Source: a virus
Virus record (IMG/VR): IMGVR_UViG_3300046507_000648
Coordinates: 1-48,007 of that record
DNA: 48,007 bases
Direction: 5' to 3' (one strand)
The position numbers and the translations under genes are program-made. The notes below the pieces were generated by a model that was not told the DNA's origin, did no database searches, and worked only from the letters and a program-made list of their open reading frames with translations. Each line of letters starts with the position of its first letter. The stretch's first letter is position 1. Positions 33,057 through 42,461 of this stretch are shown piece by piece.

Positions 33057-33839
33057 TCACTGCTCCGCTGCTACTGACTGCCTTGGTGTCAACTTCAGCA
33101 TTAAAGGGGGGTAGGTCATTTTGGGTTCTGTAGAAGCTTGTGGTTTTTTGATGTGAAGATTATCCAGATTAACTTGAAGAGTTTGTATGTTGAGATTTTT
33201 TTCGTTGTTTTTGGTTGGTATTAATGAAGCAATGCATAGCGCTACGAATAAGATGCCAGTTACTATGCTCCCGTAGAGCATGACATGCGACGCTGTATTT
33301 CTTATTCTTTGATACCCCTGTTCGCCATTTTTTACCAGATCCCACGTTGACTTAAGTAAAGGAGTCGCAGCTTCTCTAATATCATCGGAGAATGTTGCTG
33401 CTTCTTTGTATCGGCGGTCATTGAATAATTGCCGAGTGTGAAGTATGTTTCTCATGAGCTTCGCTTCAGCACCATCGGGATTGTCCGAAATATGTTTTGG
33501 ATTAAGCCTCATTTGAATTTTAGACAAGCTACTGACTACTGATGTGTACGCATCTCTCGTTTCTTTATGTCGCTCTCGCCACAGCTCTTGCTGAGTCTTT
33601 ACCTCACTTTCTTGCGATGTATATATGTTGGAGTCGGCGACTCTGACAAGCTCTCTAACTGAGCTAGTGTACTCCGCAATTTCTTCTCTCAGTCCATCTA
33701 ACCACGCTAGGCGAAATTCAGATATCTTATTCTCCTTCGCGCTAACAAGGTTTAAAAATGAAAAGAAGCCCGCAAGTAGACCCGCAACGATAACGCCGAA
33801 CGCAACAAAAATTGTTGGTGGTATAGAGAAACCATCCAT
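33057..33839 (-). CDS. Two-helix membrane protein (inserted gene)
   Basis: 260 residues, ATG after AAGGAA. Membrane helices near 9-32 (IFVAFGVIVAGLLAGFFSFLN) and 185-207 (VMLYGSIVTGILFVALCIAS), with a long helical charged part between them on one side of the membrane. AT-rich, antisense to the tail genes, likely transcribed in the lysogen. The shape suits a superinfection-exclusion or envelope protein, but that is inference. No family recognised. Confidence 0.65.
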   Translation of the reverse strand: MDGFSIPPTIFVAFGVIVAGLLAGFFSFLNLVSAKENKISEFRLAWLDGLREEIAEYTSSVRELVRVADSNIYTSQESEVKTQQELWRERHKETRDAYTSVVSSLSKIQMRLNPKHISDNPDGAEAKLMRNILHTRQLFNDRRYKEAATFSDDIREAATPLLKSTWDLVKNGEQGYQRIRNTASHVMLYGSIVTGILFVALCIASLIPTKNNEKNLNIQTLQVNLDNLHIKKPQASTEPKMTYPPLMLKLTPRQSVAAEQ

Positions 33840-33987
33840 GTATAAACTTTTCCTTGATGGTGAGGATAATGTGTCGTGGCGTAATGCTACTATTGGCTCG
33901 CGTTATTCTTCTACTGAGGTTTCATCCACGCTGGATGCCCAAACAGTGTTGCGCTACAGTACATCCTTTTCCACAGGAGTGACCTGC

Positions 33988-34332
33988 ATGAAATTGATTG
34001 GAGGGGCATTGGCAGTAGCGCTGTTGGCGGGGTGTTCGTCCCCGGGAGACCTGAAAAAAAATGATCCGACTATCACCACGGTAAGCAATAAATCGCCGAA
34101 GCAATACGCGCTCTGTGTTTTCCCAAAATGGCAAGAATCGCGGTCAACGTCCACCATGTCTGAGACTGAAAGCGGTTACCGCTTGATTGTTGCCACCGAT
34201 ATGATGACCGATGAAGTCCTAGAAATTGCAGGCTACGACAAGGGCAGCAAGGTTGCGCTTTATCAGCGCATGCCTTGGGCAAAAATGTTGGGACGCGGTG
34301 CACTTGAGGATGCAGTGCATAAATGTTTGTAA
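33988..34332 (+). CDS. Phage-encoded lipoprotein
   Basis: 114 residues from ATG 33988 after AGGAG. Lipobox ALLAGC with lipid attachment at C16; the mature domain (KSPKQYALCVFPKWQESRSTS... ) has two further cysteines. It sits between K and I-like genes like other Pseudomonas phage lipoproteins. Could mask receptors or help tail maturation; unproven. Ends 17 bp before a terminator. Confidence 0.75.
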   Translation: MKLIGGALAVALLAGCSSPGDLKKNDPTITTVSNKSPKQYALCVFPKWQESRSTSTMSETESGYRLIVATDMMTDEVLEIAGYDKGSKVALYQRMPWAKMLGRGALEDAVHKCL

Positions 34333-34348
34333 GACGAAAATAACAACG

Positions 34349-34371
34349 AACCGCCACCTGGCGGTTTTTTT
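34349..34371 (+). terminator. Terminator before the I-like gene
   Basis: AACCGCC-acct-GGCGGTT then a run of seven T, followed within 8 bp by CTGGAG and the next start. Confidence 0.75.
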
Positions 34372-34387
34372 ACGGCTGGAGAATGCC

Positions 34388-34984
34388 TTGGCAACGATAT
34401 CAAGCAGCAGCCATTCGATGACCAGAATTTTGTTATCCGGACCCTTGATCAAGCTTTTCGGGCGGGAGCACTACAGGGACCTCACGAGCCATTCAGTTGG
34501 CGAAGCGTTCAGGGCATTGAAGTGCACGCTTGGCGGATTCGAAGCAGCGATAAAGGATTTCGAGCGCCGCGGCCTGCGCTTTGCGATATTCCGTAACAGA
34601 AAGAATGTGTCCGAAAAGGACTTCTCTTTGAGTGGGGCCAAAGAGATTCGAATCGTGCCAGTAATCACTGGGAGCAAGCGCGCCGGATTAATGCAGACCG
34701 TTATTGGGGCTGTGCTCATTGCAGCGTCTTTTTTTGCCGGTGCAGCAGGACCAGGGTTAATGGCTTCAGGCGTTGGTTTAGTCGCAGGCGGTGTCATACA
34801 GTTGCTTAGCCCCCAGCAGGGCGGCCTCAAGCAAAGCTCTTCACCCGAAAATGCTCCGTCCTACGCCTTCGGTAGCGCCAAGAACACCACGGCCAGCGGC
34901 AACCCAGTGCCAATCTGCATCGGCGAACGTCGGTGGGGCGGCATGATCATTTCCGCATCGATCTACGCTGAGGACAAAGTCTAA
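34388..34984 (+). CDS. Tail assembly protein I-like
   Basis: 198 residues from TTG 34388, chosen for GGAG six bases upstream; it gives MATISSSSHSMTRILLSGPLIKLFGREH, the normal start of I-like proteins. ATG 34418 is the alternative. A hydrophobic stretch (IGAVLIAASFFAGAAGPGLMASGVGLVAGGVIQLL) lies mid-protein, as is typical. Chaperone for the tail tip protein J. Confidence 0.85.
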   Translation: MATISSSSHSMTRILLSGPLIKLFGREHYRDLTSHSVGEAFRALKCTLGGFEAAIKDFERRGLRFAIFRNRKNVSEKDFSLSGAKEIRIVPVITGSKRAGLMQTVIGAVLIAASFFAGAAGPGLMASGVGLVAGGVIQLLSPQQGGLKQSSSPENAPSYAFGSAKNTTASGNPVPICIGERRWGGMIISASIYAEDKV

Positions 34985-35047
34985 TTTGGTGTGGGTGAGG
35001 TAAACTGGCATGAGGAGTTACCCCATTTATATTCTAGGAGTTGTTAC

Positions 35048-35515
35048 GTGCCAGAATTCGCGTTGTTGGTGCCGCAAGCGGACGAAAAAATGTTGCCGGA
35101 AACCTGGTTGCATGAAATGTCACCAGAGAATGAGTACGACTTATTCGCGATAAAGTACATTGTAAAGTCAAGCAAATCTGACTTGGCTGTTTACAAGGTT
35201 GACAAGTGGGAAGAGCGGCGCGTTACGACAGAAAAAGAGTTAGTCGTGACTTGGACGCTGCACCTTTCCCGTCGTAGGCACTGCGGTGAAATTCTGAATG
35301 ACTTTTTACTTTCCTGTGTTAATCGGCCGCTTTCAAACACGCAGTTGGAGAAGCTTAGAAATTTAATGGCCGATGGTACCGATCGTCCACTCCAGGATTT
35401 TGAAATAGCTTCACTTCAAAGCGCACCGTTGTCATTTGAAGAAGCTAAGAGCTTGGTTGCAAAATACTATTTGGTGGAGAGTGATCAAGTTTCGATAACT
35501 ATCCGTAGTAACTAA
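35048..35515 (+). CDS. Hypothetical protein inserted between I and J
   Basis: 155 residues from GTG 35048 after AGGAG (7 bp). The longer GTG at 34991 lacks a site. Sequence MPEFALLVPQADEKMLPETWLHEMSPENEYD... is acidic, AT-richer than neighbours and unrecognised. It is bounded by the I gene and a terminator; a lysogenic-conversion or anti-host role is possible. Confidence 0.6.
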   Translation: MPEFALLVPQADEKMLPETWLHEMSPENEYDLFAIKYIVKSSKSDLAVYKVDKWEERRVTTEKELVVTWTLHLSRRRHCGEILNDFLLSCVNRPLSNTQLEKLRNLMADGTDRPLQDFEIASLQSAPLSFEEAKSLVAKYYLVESDQVSITIRSN

Positions 35516-35531
35516 TTAGTCATCTTCAAAT

Positions 35532-35554
35532 ACCCGCTCCGGCGGGTTTTTTTT
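35532..35554 (+). terminator. Terminator before the J-like gene
   Basis: ACCCGC-tccg-GCGGGT with eight T; GCCTGGAGGA and the J start follow within 16 bp. Confidence 0.75.
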
Positions 35555-35569
35555 CGCCTGGAGGAAAGC

Positions 35570-38500
35570 ATGGGCGCCGCATTACAGATGGACATCCACG
35601 GCGAAAAGGGCGGCAGCAGCAAGCCGAAGTCGCCGATCGAGGCCAGCGATAGTCTGCGCTCTACAAACTTGGCAAAGCTGCTGATCGCTGTGGGTGAGGG
35701 CGAGTTTGACGGCGTTCCGATTGATTATGACATCTACCTGGACAACACGCCGATCCGCGATGCCAGCGGCAACTTCAACTTCCCAAACGTGAAATGGGAT
35801 TGGCGGCCGGGTTCGGTGGATCAGACCTATATCCCGGGCATCCCGTCGGTCGAGAACGAGACTTCGCTGAACATTGAGCTACGCAGCGATGCGCCATGGG
35901 TGCGCTCCATCACTAACACCCAGTTGTCGGCCGTGCGCATGCGATTTGCGTGGCAGGCCCTGCAACAGCAAGACGATGAAGGCAATGTTGGGGGCTACCG
36001 AATCGAGTACGCCATTGATCTGGCCACCGATGGTGGGGCTTATCAGCAATTGGCAACGGACGCCGTGGATGGTAAGACCACTACGCGCTATGAGCGGTCC
36101 ATCCGTGTCGATCTGCCCGAAGCCACCACTGGCTGGCAGATCCGCGTGCGCCGCCTGACCCCAAACCAGAACAGCAACAAGATTTCCGACACCATGCTGG
36201 TCGCCGGTTACACCGAAGTCATCGACGCGAAGCTGCGCTATCCGAACACCGCGCTGCTGTATATCGAGTTCGACGCCGAGCAGTTCACTAACATCCCGGC
36301 GGTGACGGTGCGGTGCAAGGCACGGCGCTGGATGGTGCCGAGTAACTATGACCCAGTGGCCAGGACCTACACCGGCACTTGGGACGGCAGCATGAAGTCG
36401 GCCTGGACCAATAACCCCGCCTGGATCACCTATGGCGTTTGCACCGAAGACCGTTTCGGGTTGGGCAAGCGCATCAAGCCGTTCATGGTCGACAAGTGGG
36501 AGCTGTACCGGATTTCCCAGTATTGCGACCAGTTGGTACCCAATGGCTTGGGTGCTACCGAACCACGATTCCTTTGCGACATGAACCTGCAGGGCAAGGC
36601 CGATGCCTGGTCGCTGCTGCGCGATATCGCCGGCATTTACCGAGGCATGACCTACTGGGCGCAGGGGCAGCTGGTGATGCAGGCCGACATGCCGCGTGCG
36701 CAGGACATCGACTATGTGTTCACCCGGTCTAACGTCATCGACGGGAAGTTCTCCTACGGCAGCGCGTCAGCGAAGACTCGGTATACGCGTGCACTGGTCA
36801 GCTACGACAACCCGGCAAACAATTACGACACCGACGTCATTCCGTTTTCCGATCTGGATCTGCAACGCCGCTATGGCGATCGCCCAACCGAATTGAGCGC
36901 CATTGGCTGCACTCGCGCATCAGAGGCTCAGCGTCGCGGCAAGTGGGCGATTCTTAGCAACAATCAGGATCGCACTGTGTCGTTTAAGACCGGCATGGAG
37001 GGCGCGATTGCTCTGCCGGGATACATCATCCCGATCGCCGACTCGCTTCTCGCGGGGAGAGAGATTGGTGGTCGCATTTCTGCAGCTGCCGGCCGAGTCG
37101 TGACGCTCGACCGCGATACCCAGGCCAAGGCCGGGGACAGATTGATCATCAACTTGCCGGGCGGTCGCGCAGAAGGACGCACGGTGCAAAGCGTGAATGG
37201 CCGCGCGGTTACTGTCACCGTGGCTTACAGCGAGCCACCAGTCGCGCAACTCCAGTGGGCGCTAGATGCGGACGATCTGGCGATTCCGCTTTATCGAGTG
37301 CTACGTCGCCGCCGTACGACTGAAGGTGATTTTGAATTCACCGCGCTGCAGTACGACCCTAGCAAGTTTGCCTACATCGACACCGGCGCGCGACTGGAAG
37401 AGCGGCCGATCAGCGTGATACCGATCACCGTGGTTCCGGCGCCGGCCAGCGTAACGCTTACGTCGAGCTCGGTTGTCTCCCAGGGCATCGCTGTCGCGAC
37501 CATGAGCATTACCTGGCCAGCGGTTGCTGGTGCCGTCGGGTATGACGTGGAGTGGCGCAAAGACAGCGGCAACTGGATCAAGCTCCCGCGCACCGGGATG
37601 ACCAGCGTGGACGTGACTGGCATTTACGCCGGCGCCTATGTGGCTCGCGTCCGCGCGGTTAGCGCCTTCGACATCTCCTCGGTCTGGCGCAACTCTATTC
37701 TGACCGACCTCAAAGGCAAGGAGGGGCTGCCGCCGGCACTCAGCTACCTGACTGCCACGCCGCTGCTGTTCGGCATCTACCTCAAGTGGGGTTTCCCTGC
37801 CGGTGCCGAGGACAGCCAGCGAACTGAAATCTGGTACGGGCCGACCACCAGTCTTGAGGCCGCGACCAAGCTAACCGATCTGGCTTATCCGCAAAGCGAC
37901 TTCTCGATGCTTGGCTTGGCCGCCGGCGTAACGTTCTATTTCTGGGGTCGCATCGTCGACAAGATCGGCAATATCGGGCCGTGGTATCCAATCGGCATGG
38001 GGGTGCAGGGGCAGTCGAGTTCGGAGGCGGCGCCAGTATTGGAGCTGATCGCCGGGCAGGTTGGTCGCTCGGAGCTGGGTCAGGAAATCCTCGATGAAAT
38101 CGACAAGATCCCGGGCCTTCAAGCGCAGATCGATGCGCTCGACGGCCTCAAGGGGTACGACCCGGAAGCAACCTACGTTGAATACGACCTGGTGGTAGTG
38201 GGTAAGCGGATCTATCAGGCGACCGGCAACGTGCCGCTCAATACTCCGCCGCCGAATGCTGCCTACTGGCTCGACGTTGGCCAGACGGTCGAGACGGCCA
38301 ACGGCTTGGCGCAACAGGTCGCAATCAACACCGCCGAGATCATTGAGCTCGACGGCGCGGTCACAGCTCAGGCGACAGCCTTCCAGGCGCTGCGGGCTTC
38401 TTCCCGTGACGACAACGGCGAGGGCGATCTGGCGGATGCGCTGAAGGGGTGGACGAGTACTGCGTCCATTGCGACGGAAGAGAAGGTGCGCGCCTCTGAA

Positions 38501-39157
38501 AATGAAGCGATGGCAAGCAGGCAGACAACGATTGAAGCAAAGGTTGGCGTCAACGAGGCCAGCATCACCACGCTTGAACAGGTGGTGGTGACGAACCAGC
38601 AAGCCACAGCCCAGCAGATCTCTCAGCTGAGCACGACAGTTGGCAGCCAAGGCACGCAAATCGGCCAGCAGCAAACAATGATCGAGACCAATTCCTCGAT
38701 TATTAATGACGTGAACGGCAAGTTGGCGGCGACCTGGTCGGTGAAGATGCAATACAGCACCTCCACCGGGCAGTACATCGCCGCCGGCATCGGGCTTGGT
38801 ATCGAAAACACTGCGGCCGGCTTACAAAGCCAGTTCCTCGTCAGTGCGGATCGGTTCGCGATCGTCAACAGCATCGCCGGCGGCGCCATCTCGGTTCCGT
38901 TCGCGGTGCAGGGCGGCCAGGTGTTCATGAATCAGGCCTTCATCCAAGACGGCACCATCACCAACGCCAAGATCGGCAGCTACATCAGCTCGACCAACTA
39001 CATCGCCGGCCAGCAGGGCTGGATTCTCAATAAAGACGGAACGCTGGAGATCAACGGCATTGTCCCTGGACAGGGTCGGCTGGTGATCAATTCGCTCAAC
39101 GTCTCGGTCTACGACGCCAACAACGTGTTGCGTGTCCGTCTCGGCTATCTGGGGTAA
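35570..39157 (+). CDS. Tail tip / host specificity protein J-like
   Basis: 1195 residues. The N-terminal half has J marks (SDSLRSTNLAKLLIAVGEGEFDG, KARRWMVPSNYDP, TWDGSMKSAWTNNPAWI). Fibronectin III-like repeats lie near 630-720 (SVTLTSSSVVSQGIAVATMSITW). Residues 850-1050 contain coiled coil and a carbohydrate-binding-like module (ATYVEYDLVVVGKRIYQATGNV). The C-terminus (GGAISVPFAVQGGQVFMNQAFIQDGTITNAKIG) is the conserved fibre-forming end. Main receptor contact of the tail tip. Confidence 0.94.
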   Translation: MGAALQMDIHGEKGGSSKPKSPIEASDSLRSTNLAKLLIAVGEGEFDGVPIDYDIYLDNTPIRDASGNFNFPNVKWDWRPGSVDQTYIPGIPSVENETSLNIELRSDAPWVRSITNTQLSAVRMRFAWQALQQQDDEGNVGGYRIEYAIDLATDGGAYQQLATDAVDGKTTTRYERSIRVDLPEATTGWQIRVRRLTPNQNSNKISDTMLVAGYTEVIDAKLRYPNTALLYIEFDAEQFTNIPAVTVRCKARRWMVPSNYDPVARTYTGTWDGSMKSAWTNNPAWITYGVCTEDRFGLGKRIKPFMVDKWELYRISQYCDQLVPNGLGATEPRFLCDMNLQGKADAWSLLRDIAGIYRGMTYWAQGQLVMQADMPRAQDIDYVFTRSNVIDGKFSYGSASAKTRYTRALVSYDNPANNYDTDVIPFSDLDLQRRYGDRPTELSAIGCTRASEAQRRGKWAILSNNQDRTVSFKTGMEGAIALPGYIIPIADSLLAGREIGGRISAAAGRVVTLDRDTQAKAGDRLIINLPGGRAEGRTVQSVNGRAVTVTVAYSEPPVAQLQWALDADDLAIPLYRVLRRRRTTEGDFEFTALQYDPSKFAYIDTGARLEERPISVIPITVVPAPASVTLTSSSVVSQGIAVATMSITWPAVAGAVGYDVEWRKDSGNWIKLPRTGMTSVDVTGIYAGAYVARVRAVSAFDISSVWRNSILTDLKGKEGLPPALSYLTATPLLFGIYLKWGFPAGAEDSQRTEIWYGPTTSLEAATKLTDLAYPQSDFSMLGLAAGVTFYFWGRIVDKIGNIGPWYPIGMGVQGQSSSEAAPVLELIAGQVGRSELGQEILDEIDKIPGLQAQIDALDGLKGYDPEATYVEYDLVVVGKRIYQATGNVPLNTPPPNAAYWLDVGQTVETANGLAQQVAINTAEIIELDGAVTAQATAFQALRASSRDDNGEGDLADALKGWTSTASIATEEKVRASENEAMASRQTTIEAKVGVNEASITTLEQVVVTNQQATAQQISQLSTTVGSQGTQIGQQQTMIETNSSIINDVNGKLAATWSVKMQYSTSTGQYIAAGIGLGIENTAAGLQSQFLVSADRFAIVNSIAGGAISVPFAVQGGQVFMNQAFIQDGTITNAKIGSYISSTNYIAGQQGWILNKDGTLEINGIVPGQGRLVINSLNVSVYDANNVLRVRLGYLG

Positions 39158-39160
39158 ACC

Positions 39161-39517
39161 ATGGCTTCATTTGGCCTGCGTGTTTTTGATGAAAACGGTG
39201 GCCTATCCATGGACACCAACACCTTTACCTACCAGGTGATCTGGCAGGGCGTGATCGATTTCAGTGGCGCCACACCCAGCTACACGCTGAACATCCCGGG
39301 CTTCAGCCCGGCAAACTGTGTGTTCATGATCATTCCGACCAGGGCACAGGATGTGCAATCGGCAGAGAACGATGGCTTGGGAAACACCAAGTCCTACCCC
39401 TATGTCACCACCGCACCGGGACAGGTGAATGTCCTGCCTAAAAACCCCTCTGCCGGTGCGTCAGTCAGCCAGACAAGGATTGTCGCCAAAGCTTACGCCA
39501 TAAGGTTTTCGACATGA
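39161..39517 (+). CDS. Tail tip/fibre accessory protein
   Basis: 118 residues: MASFGLRVFDENGGLSMDTNTFTYQVIWQGVIDFSG... This short beta-rich protein follows J in many Pseudomonas siphoviruses. The FGLRVFDENG start resembles the YGLRLWDQNA box in the next gene, so the two may share a fold. Function unknown. Confidence 0.7.
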   Translation: MASFGLRVFDENGGLSMDTNTFTYQVIWQGVIDFSGATPSYTLNIPGFSPANCVFMIIPTRAQDVQSAENDGLGNTKSYPYVTTAPGQVNVLPKNPSAGASVSQTRIVAKAYAIRFST

Positions 39518-40173
39518 GTTATGGCTTTCAAAGCATCAACGACAATTCATTTGTTCAGATCGATTCCGAAGCGCCAAGGCTGTGCATGCTAACCAAAGGA
39601 TCGTATTCAGGAACGACCAACGCGTCGGGGGTGTTTGCCAGAGCCATCACCAGCCAAGACCCACCACTGGTATTCGTCCGCCCGGATGCGGGAGTGATAC
39701 AGGTCCCGATCTCGGTTTGGTTCACTGGTGGGCCGGGTAACTGGACTGGCTTCGCCATGAAGGCGTCCAACGTCACGGCAACGCTGAGCGGCCAATATTT
39801 CGTGGCCGCTTGGGCTTCGATGGGCACCGTGGCATATGGCCTGCGGTTATGGGACCAGAACGCCGCACTGGTCTATGACAGCGGCGCACCGGCAGTGGTG
39901 GTCACCTTCGCCGCCGGCAACTGGACGTATCTCGGCGACGAGGTTCTGACCGTTGGGCGCCGCTACATCTGGGGCATCGGCAAGTTGCTTGGCGCAGGAG
40001 AATACATCTCCCTCAATCCTTTCGCCATGAACTGCCACAACGCATCAACCGGTGGAGGCTGCGCCCTGGCTGTCGATTACGCCAACAGCCGCATCCTCAT
40101 GTACAGCCTCGCAACAAACGCCTGGACTGACCAAGGTCACCGCCCATTTCTCTGCGCCAAATTACTGGCCTGA
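39514..40173 (+). CDS. Tail fibre-associated protein
   Basis: 219 residues: MSYGFQSINDNSFVQIDSEAPRLC..., beta-rich, with VAYGLRLWDQNAALVYDSG in the middle. ATGA overlap with the previous gene. Probably a structural tail accessory; no named family recognised. Confidence 0.65.
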   Translation: MSYGFQSINDNSFVQIDSEAPRLCMLTKGSYSGTTNASGVFARAITSQDPPLVFVRPDAGVIQVPISVWFTGGPGNWTGFAMKASNVTATLSGQYFVAAWASMGTVAYGLRLWDQNAALVYDSGAPAVVVTFAAGNWTYLGDEVLTVGRRYIWGIGKLLGAGEYISLNPFAMNCHNASTGGGCALAVDYANSRILMYSLATNAWTDQGHRPFLCAKLLA

Positions 40174-40212
40174 CTTCTTCCGCTCCGCACACATTATTTC
40201 TGGAGATACTCA

Positions 40213-41106
40213 ATGCCTTGGCACAGATTGGGAACGGTTTCTGTTACCCAAAATTCGAGCACCGTGACCGGTGCAAATACCGCTTTTGCAGCAAACACTC
40301 GGATCGGTGATGCCTTCATCGGCCCAGACGGTCGCCAATACGAGCTTGGGAACGTCGCAAGCGATACGGTGATCTCGATCATCCCCGCGTATCTCGGGCC
40401 GACAGTCGCTGGTGCGGCTTACGCAGTAACGCCGGTTCAGGGCTACCAAAAAGGCTTGGCTGATCAGGTGCGGGACTGGGTGAATACCTACGGCCCAAAA
40501 ATGGCCGGGCTGGGCACCACCGGCAACTACGACATATTGCCCGTTACCAAGGGCGGCACTGGAGGGACTGACCAGGCTGGAGCTCGCTCTGGAATTGGCG
40601 CCGCGAAGTCTGGCTCGAACAACGACATCACAGCTTTGACCGGCTTGCTCACTGCGCTGAGCGTGGCGCAAGGCGGTACGGGCGTTACCTCAATAGCTGC
40701 ACTGCTGGCCGCACTACAAGCAGTAGGTGCTTATGGAAGAACCAATATCGTTGGCGCCGTTACGCAGGCGGGTGGAGTTCCAACCGGAGCAATTATTGAA
40801 ACCGGAAATCACGCAGCGGGAAGATATATCAAGCATGCAGATGGCACCTTGATATGTTGGGGTCGCCCCGGATTTATTGACCAGAACGTCGCCAATACCG
40901 CGTACTCCACCACGTTCGGGTTGCCAGCCATATTCGTGGGAAGTTACGTAGTTATGTCAAACGTCGAGTCCGTGAACGTATCCAACGTTTTTTCGGGGTA
41001 CAGTCGCGCCGCCAGCCTAACCGGAGGAACGTACTCAATTGTCCAATGCTGGAGCGTCGTTCAAACTTACAGTTATTCTATGATCGCTATTGGAAGGTGG
41101 TTCTAA
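40213..41106 (+). CDS. Tail fibre protein
   Basis: 297 residues. N-terminal tail-attachment part (MPWHRLGTVSVTQNSSTVTGANTAFA... FIGPDGRQYELGNV), Gly-rich linkers (VTKGGTGGTDQAGA and VAQGGTGVTS), then a C-terminal receptor domain (ETGNHAAGRYIKHADGTLICWG... MIAIGRWF). Short compared with many fibres. Two assembly genes follow. Confidence 0.85.
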   Translation: MPWHRLGTVSVTQNSSTVTGANTAFAANTRIGDAFIGPDGRQYELGNVASDTVISIIPAYLGPTVAGAAYAVTPVQGYQKGLADQVRDWVNTYGPKMAGLGTTGNYDILPVTKGGTGGTDQAGARSGIGAAKSGSNNDITALTGLLTALSVAQGGTGVTSIAALLAALQAVGAYGRTNIVGAVTQAGGVPTGAIIETGNHAAGRYIKHADGTLICWGRPGFIDQNVANTAYSTTFGLPAIFVGSYVVMSNVESVNVSNVFSGYSRAASLTGGTYSIVQCWSVVQTYSYSMIAIGRWF

Positions 41107-41531
41107 TGATAATTAAGCTTTCCCCTCTGCGAACAGACGACACGCTGGAAGCGGTTAAGTCCGGGGATACGTTGAAAATTAACGGTGAAGACTTCGACTT
41201 TTCACAAGTCGGCGAAGGCGATACTTTGCCAGCTAGCGCCATTTCGTCAGAGTGGTTCGCTAGAGGTGCAGTTGATCGTATTAATGGGGCGCTTGTACTA
41301 ACACTAACCTTGCCAATCCCTTGGAACTATAGCCCCGAGCAAGCTTTCCCGGTGCCCTTAATTGGCGTTCCAGACGGCCCGGTTGTGTTTCCGCTGCCCC
41401 TCCCAGATGCATTGCCTGAAACCCAAGCTGAAGAGCCACAGAAACAGTATGCGTTAGGGGTTATCAACCACTCGACCGGCGAGCGCTTCATCATCCCAGC
41501 CCAGAAAATAGATGGAGATCTTGGAGAATGA
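41106..41531 (+). CDS. Tail fibre accessory protein
   Basis: 141 residues: MIIKLSPLRTDDTLEAVKSGDTLKINGEDFDFS..., a conserved phage protein often found between fibre and assembly genes. TAATG overlap with the fibre gene. The C-terminal PEQAFPVPLIGVPDGPVVFPLP stretch is Pro-rich. Role unproven. Confidence 0.65.
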   Translation: MIIKLSPLRTDDTLEAVKSGDTLKINGEDFDFSQVGEGDTLPASAISSEWFARGAVDRINGALVLTLTLPIPWNYSPEQAFPVPLIGVPDGPVVFPLPLPDALPETQAEEPQKQYALGVINHSTGERFIIPAQKIDGDLGE

Positions 41532-41893
41532 ATATCGACTGGACCCAACTCATTACCCAAGCCATGAAGGACGCTGCCGCTCAGGCTGCGCTACTTGATG
41601 CTGCGAAGGCGGAGTTATCGGCGCGGAACAGCAAGGCGCTGTTTCAGATCGCCCGTATTCAAGAGCGTGTCGACACGATCGGTTTCGGTATCGACATCGG
41701 CGAAGCAACCGAAGAGGACGAAGCAGAGCAAGCCGCTCTACTGATCAACCTCAAAGCCTGGAAAACCTACAAATTCGCATTGGGCAAAGTGACGGTTCAG
41801 CCGACCTGGTATGCCGCGCCGGTGTGGCCGTTTGAGCCGGCGGTCCCTGTCATTGTGGCCGATCCCGAAGCACTGGAAGTTGATCTGATCTAA
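41528..41893 (+). CDS. Tail fibre assembly protein
   Basis: 121 residues. Helical start (WTQLITQAMKDAAAQAALLDAAKAEL), then KAWKTYKFALGKVTVQPTWYAAPVWPFEPAVP, the WxxYxxxL...WP pattern of fibre assembly chaperones. ATGA overlap with previous gene. Confidence 0.75.
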   Translation: MNIDWTQLITQAMKDAAAQAALLDAAKAELSARNSKALFQIARIQERVDTIGFGIDIGEATEEDEAEQAALLINLKAWKTYKFALGKVTVQPTWYAAPVWPFEPAVPVIVADPEALEVDLI

Positions 41894-41914
41894 CGCGCCA
41901 GCACAGCGCAACGC

Positions 41915-41940
41915 ACCCGCCATCGAGCGGGTATTTTTTT
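41915..41940 (+). terminator. Terminator before the hydrolase gene
   Basis: ACCCGC-catcga-GCGGGT then ATTTTTTT; GCCTGGAG and the ATG follow. Confidence 0.75.
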
Positions 41941-41955
41941 GCCTGGAGAAAAGTG

Positions 41956-42381
41956 ATGCCTGTTTCTGAAAAAGACCGCGACATCCTCGCCCGCACGCTG
42001 TGGGGGGAGGCTCGCGGCGAGTCGTTGGCGGGGCAGATTGCCGTGGCCTGGACCATCCGCAACCGCGTGAACGATGGCAATGCCAAATCGTGGTGGGGGG
42101 AGGGCTATGCCGGCGTGTGCCAGAAACCCTACCAGTTCAGCTGCTGGAACAAGAATGACCCGAACTTCGCCTACTTGAGTGGCGCCAAGGCGATACCGTT
42201 CCGCGAGTTGGCTCAGGCTCGGATTGCCGCTGACCAGGTGATCGACGGCAAGGTGCCCGATTCTACCGGTGGCGCGACGCATTACTACGCGACCACCATG
42301 CCGAAGGCGCCTACTTGGGCGAAGGATGCCACTCAGACCTTGAAGCTGGGTCACCACGTTTTCTTCAAGGATGTGCCATAA
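41956..42381 (+). CDS. Cell wall hydrolase (SleB/Hydrolase_2), endolysin candidate
   Basis: 141 residues from ATG 41956 after GGAGAA. SleB-type start: ILARTLWGEARGESLAGQIAVAWTIRNRVN with catalytic Glu in GEARGE; later KPYQFSCWN and ATHYYATTMPKAPTWA. No signal peptide, so it needs the holins at 17356 and 17689. Expected to cut glycan bonds in peptidoglycan at lysis. No Rz spanin pair is seen next to it. Confidence 0.88.
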   Translation: MPVSEKDRDILARTLWGEARGESLAGQIAVAWTIRNRVNDGNAKSWWGEGYAGVCQKPYQFSCWNKNDPNFAYLSGAKAIPFRELAQARIAADQVIDGKVPDSTGGATHYYATTMPKAPTWAKDATQTLKLGHHVFFKDVP

Positions 42382-42461
42382 GGTCATAATCCTATGGGCT
42401 TTCGTAACGTTTTACGCGAACAAACGGTAACGATTACTGAAATGCCGCAGAAAGGAGGATT

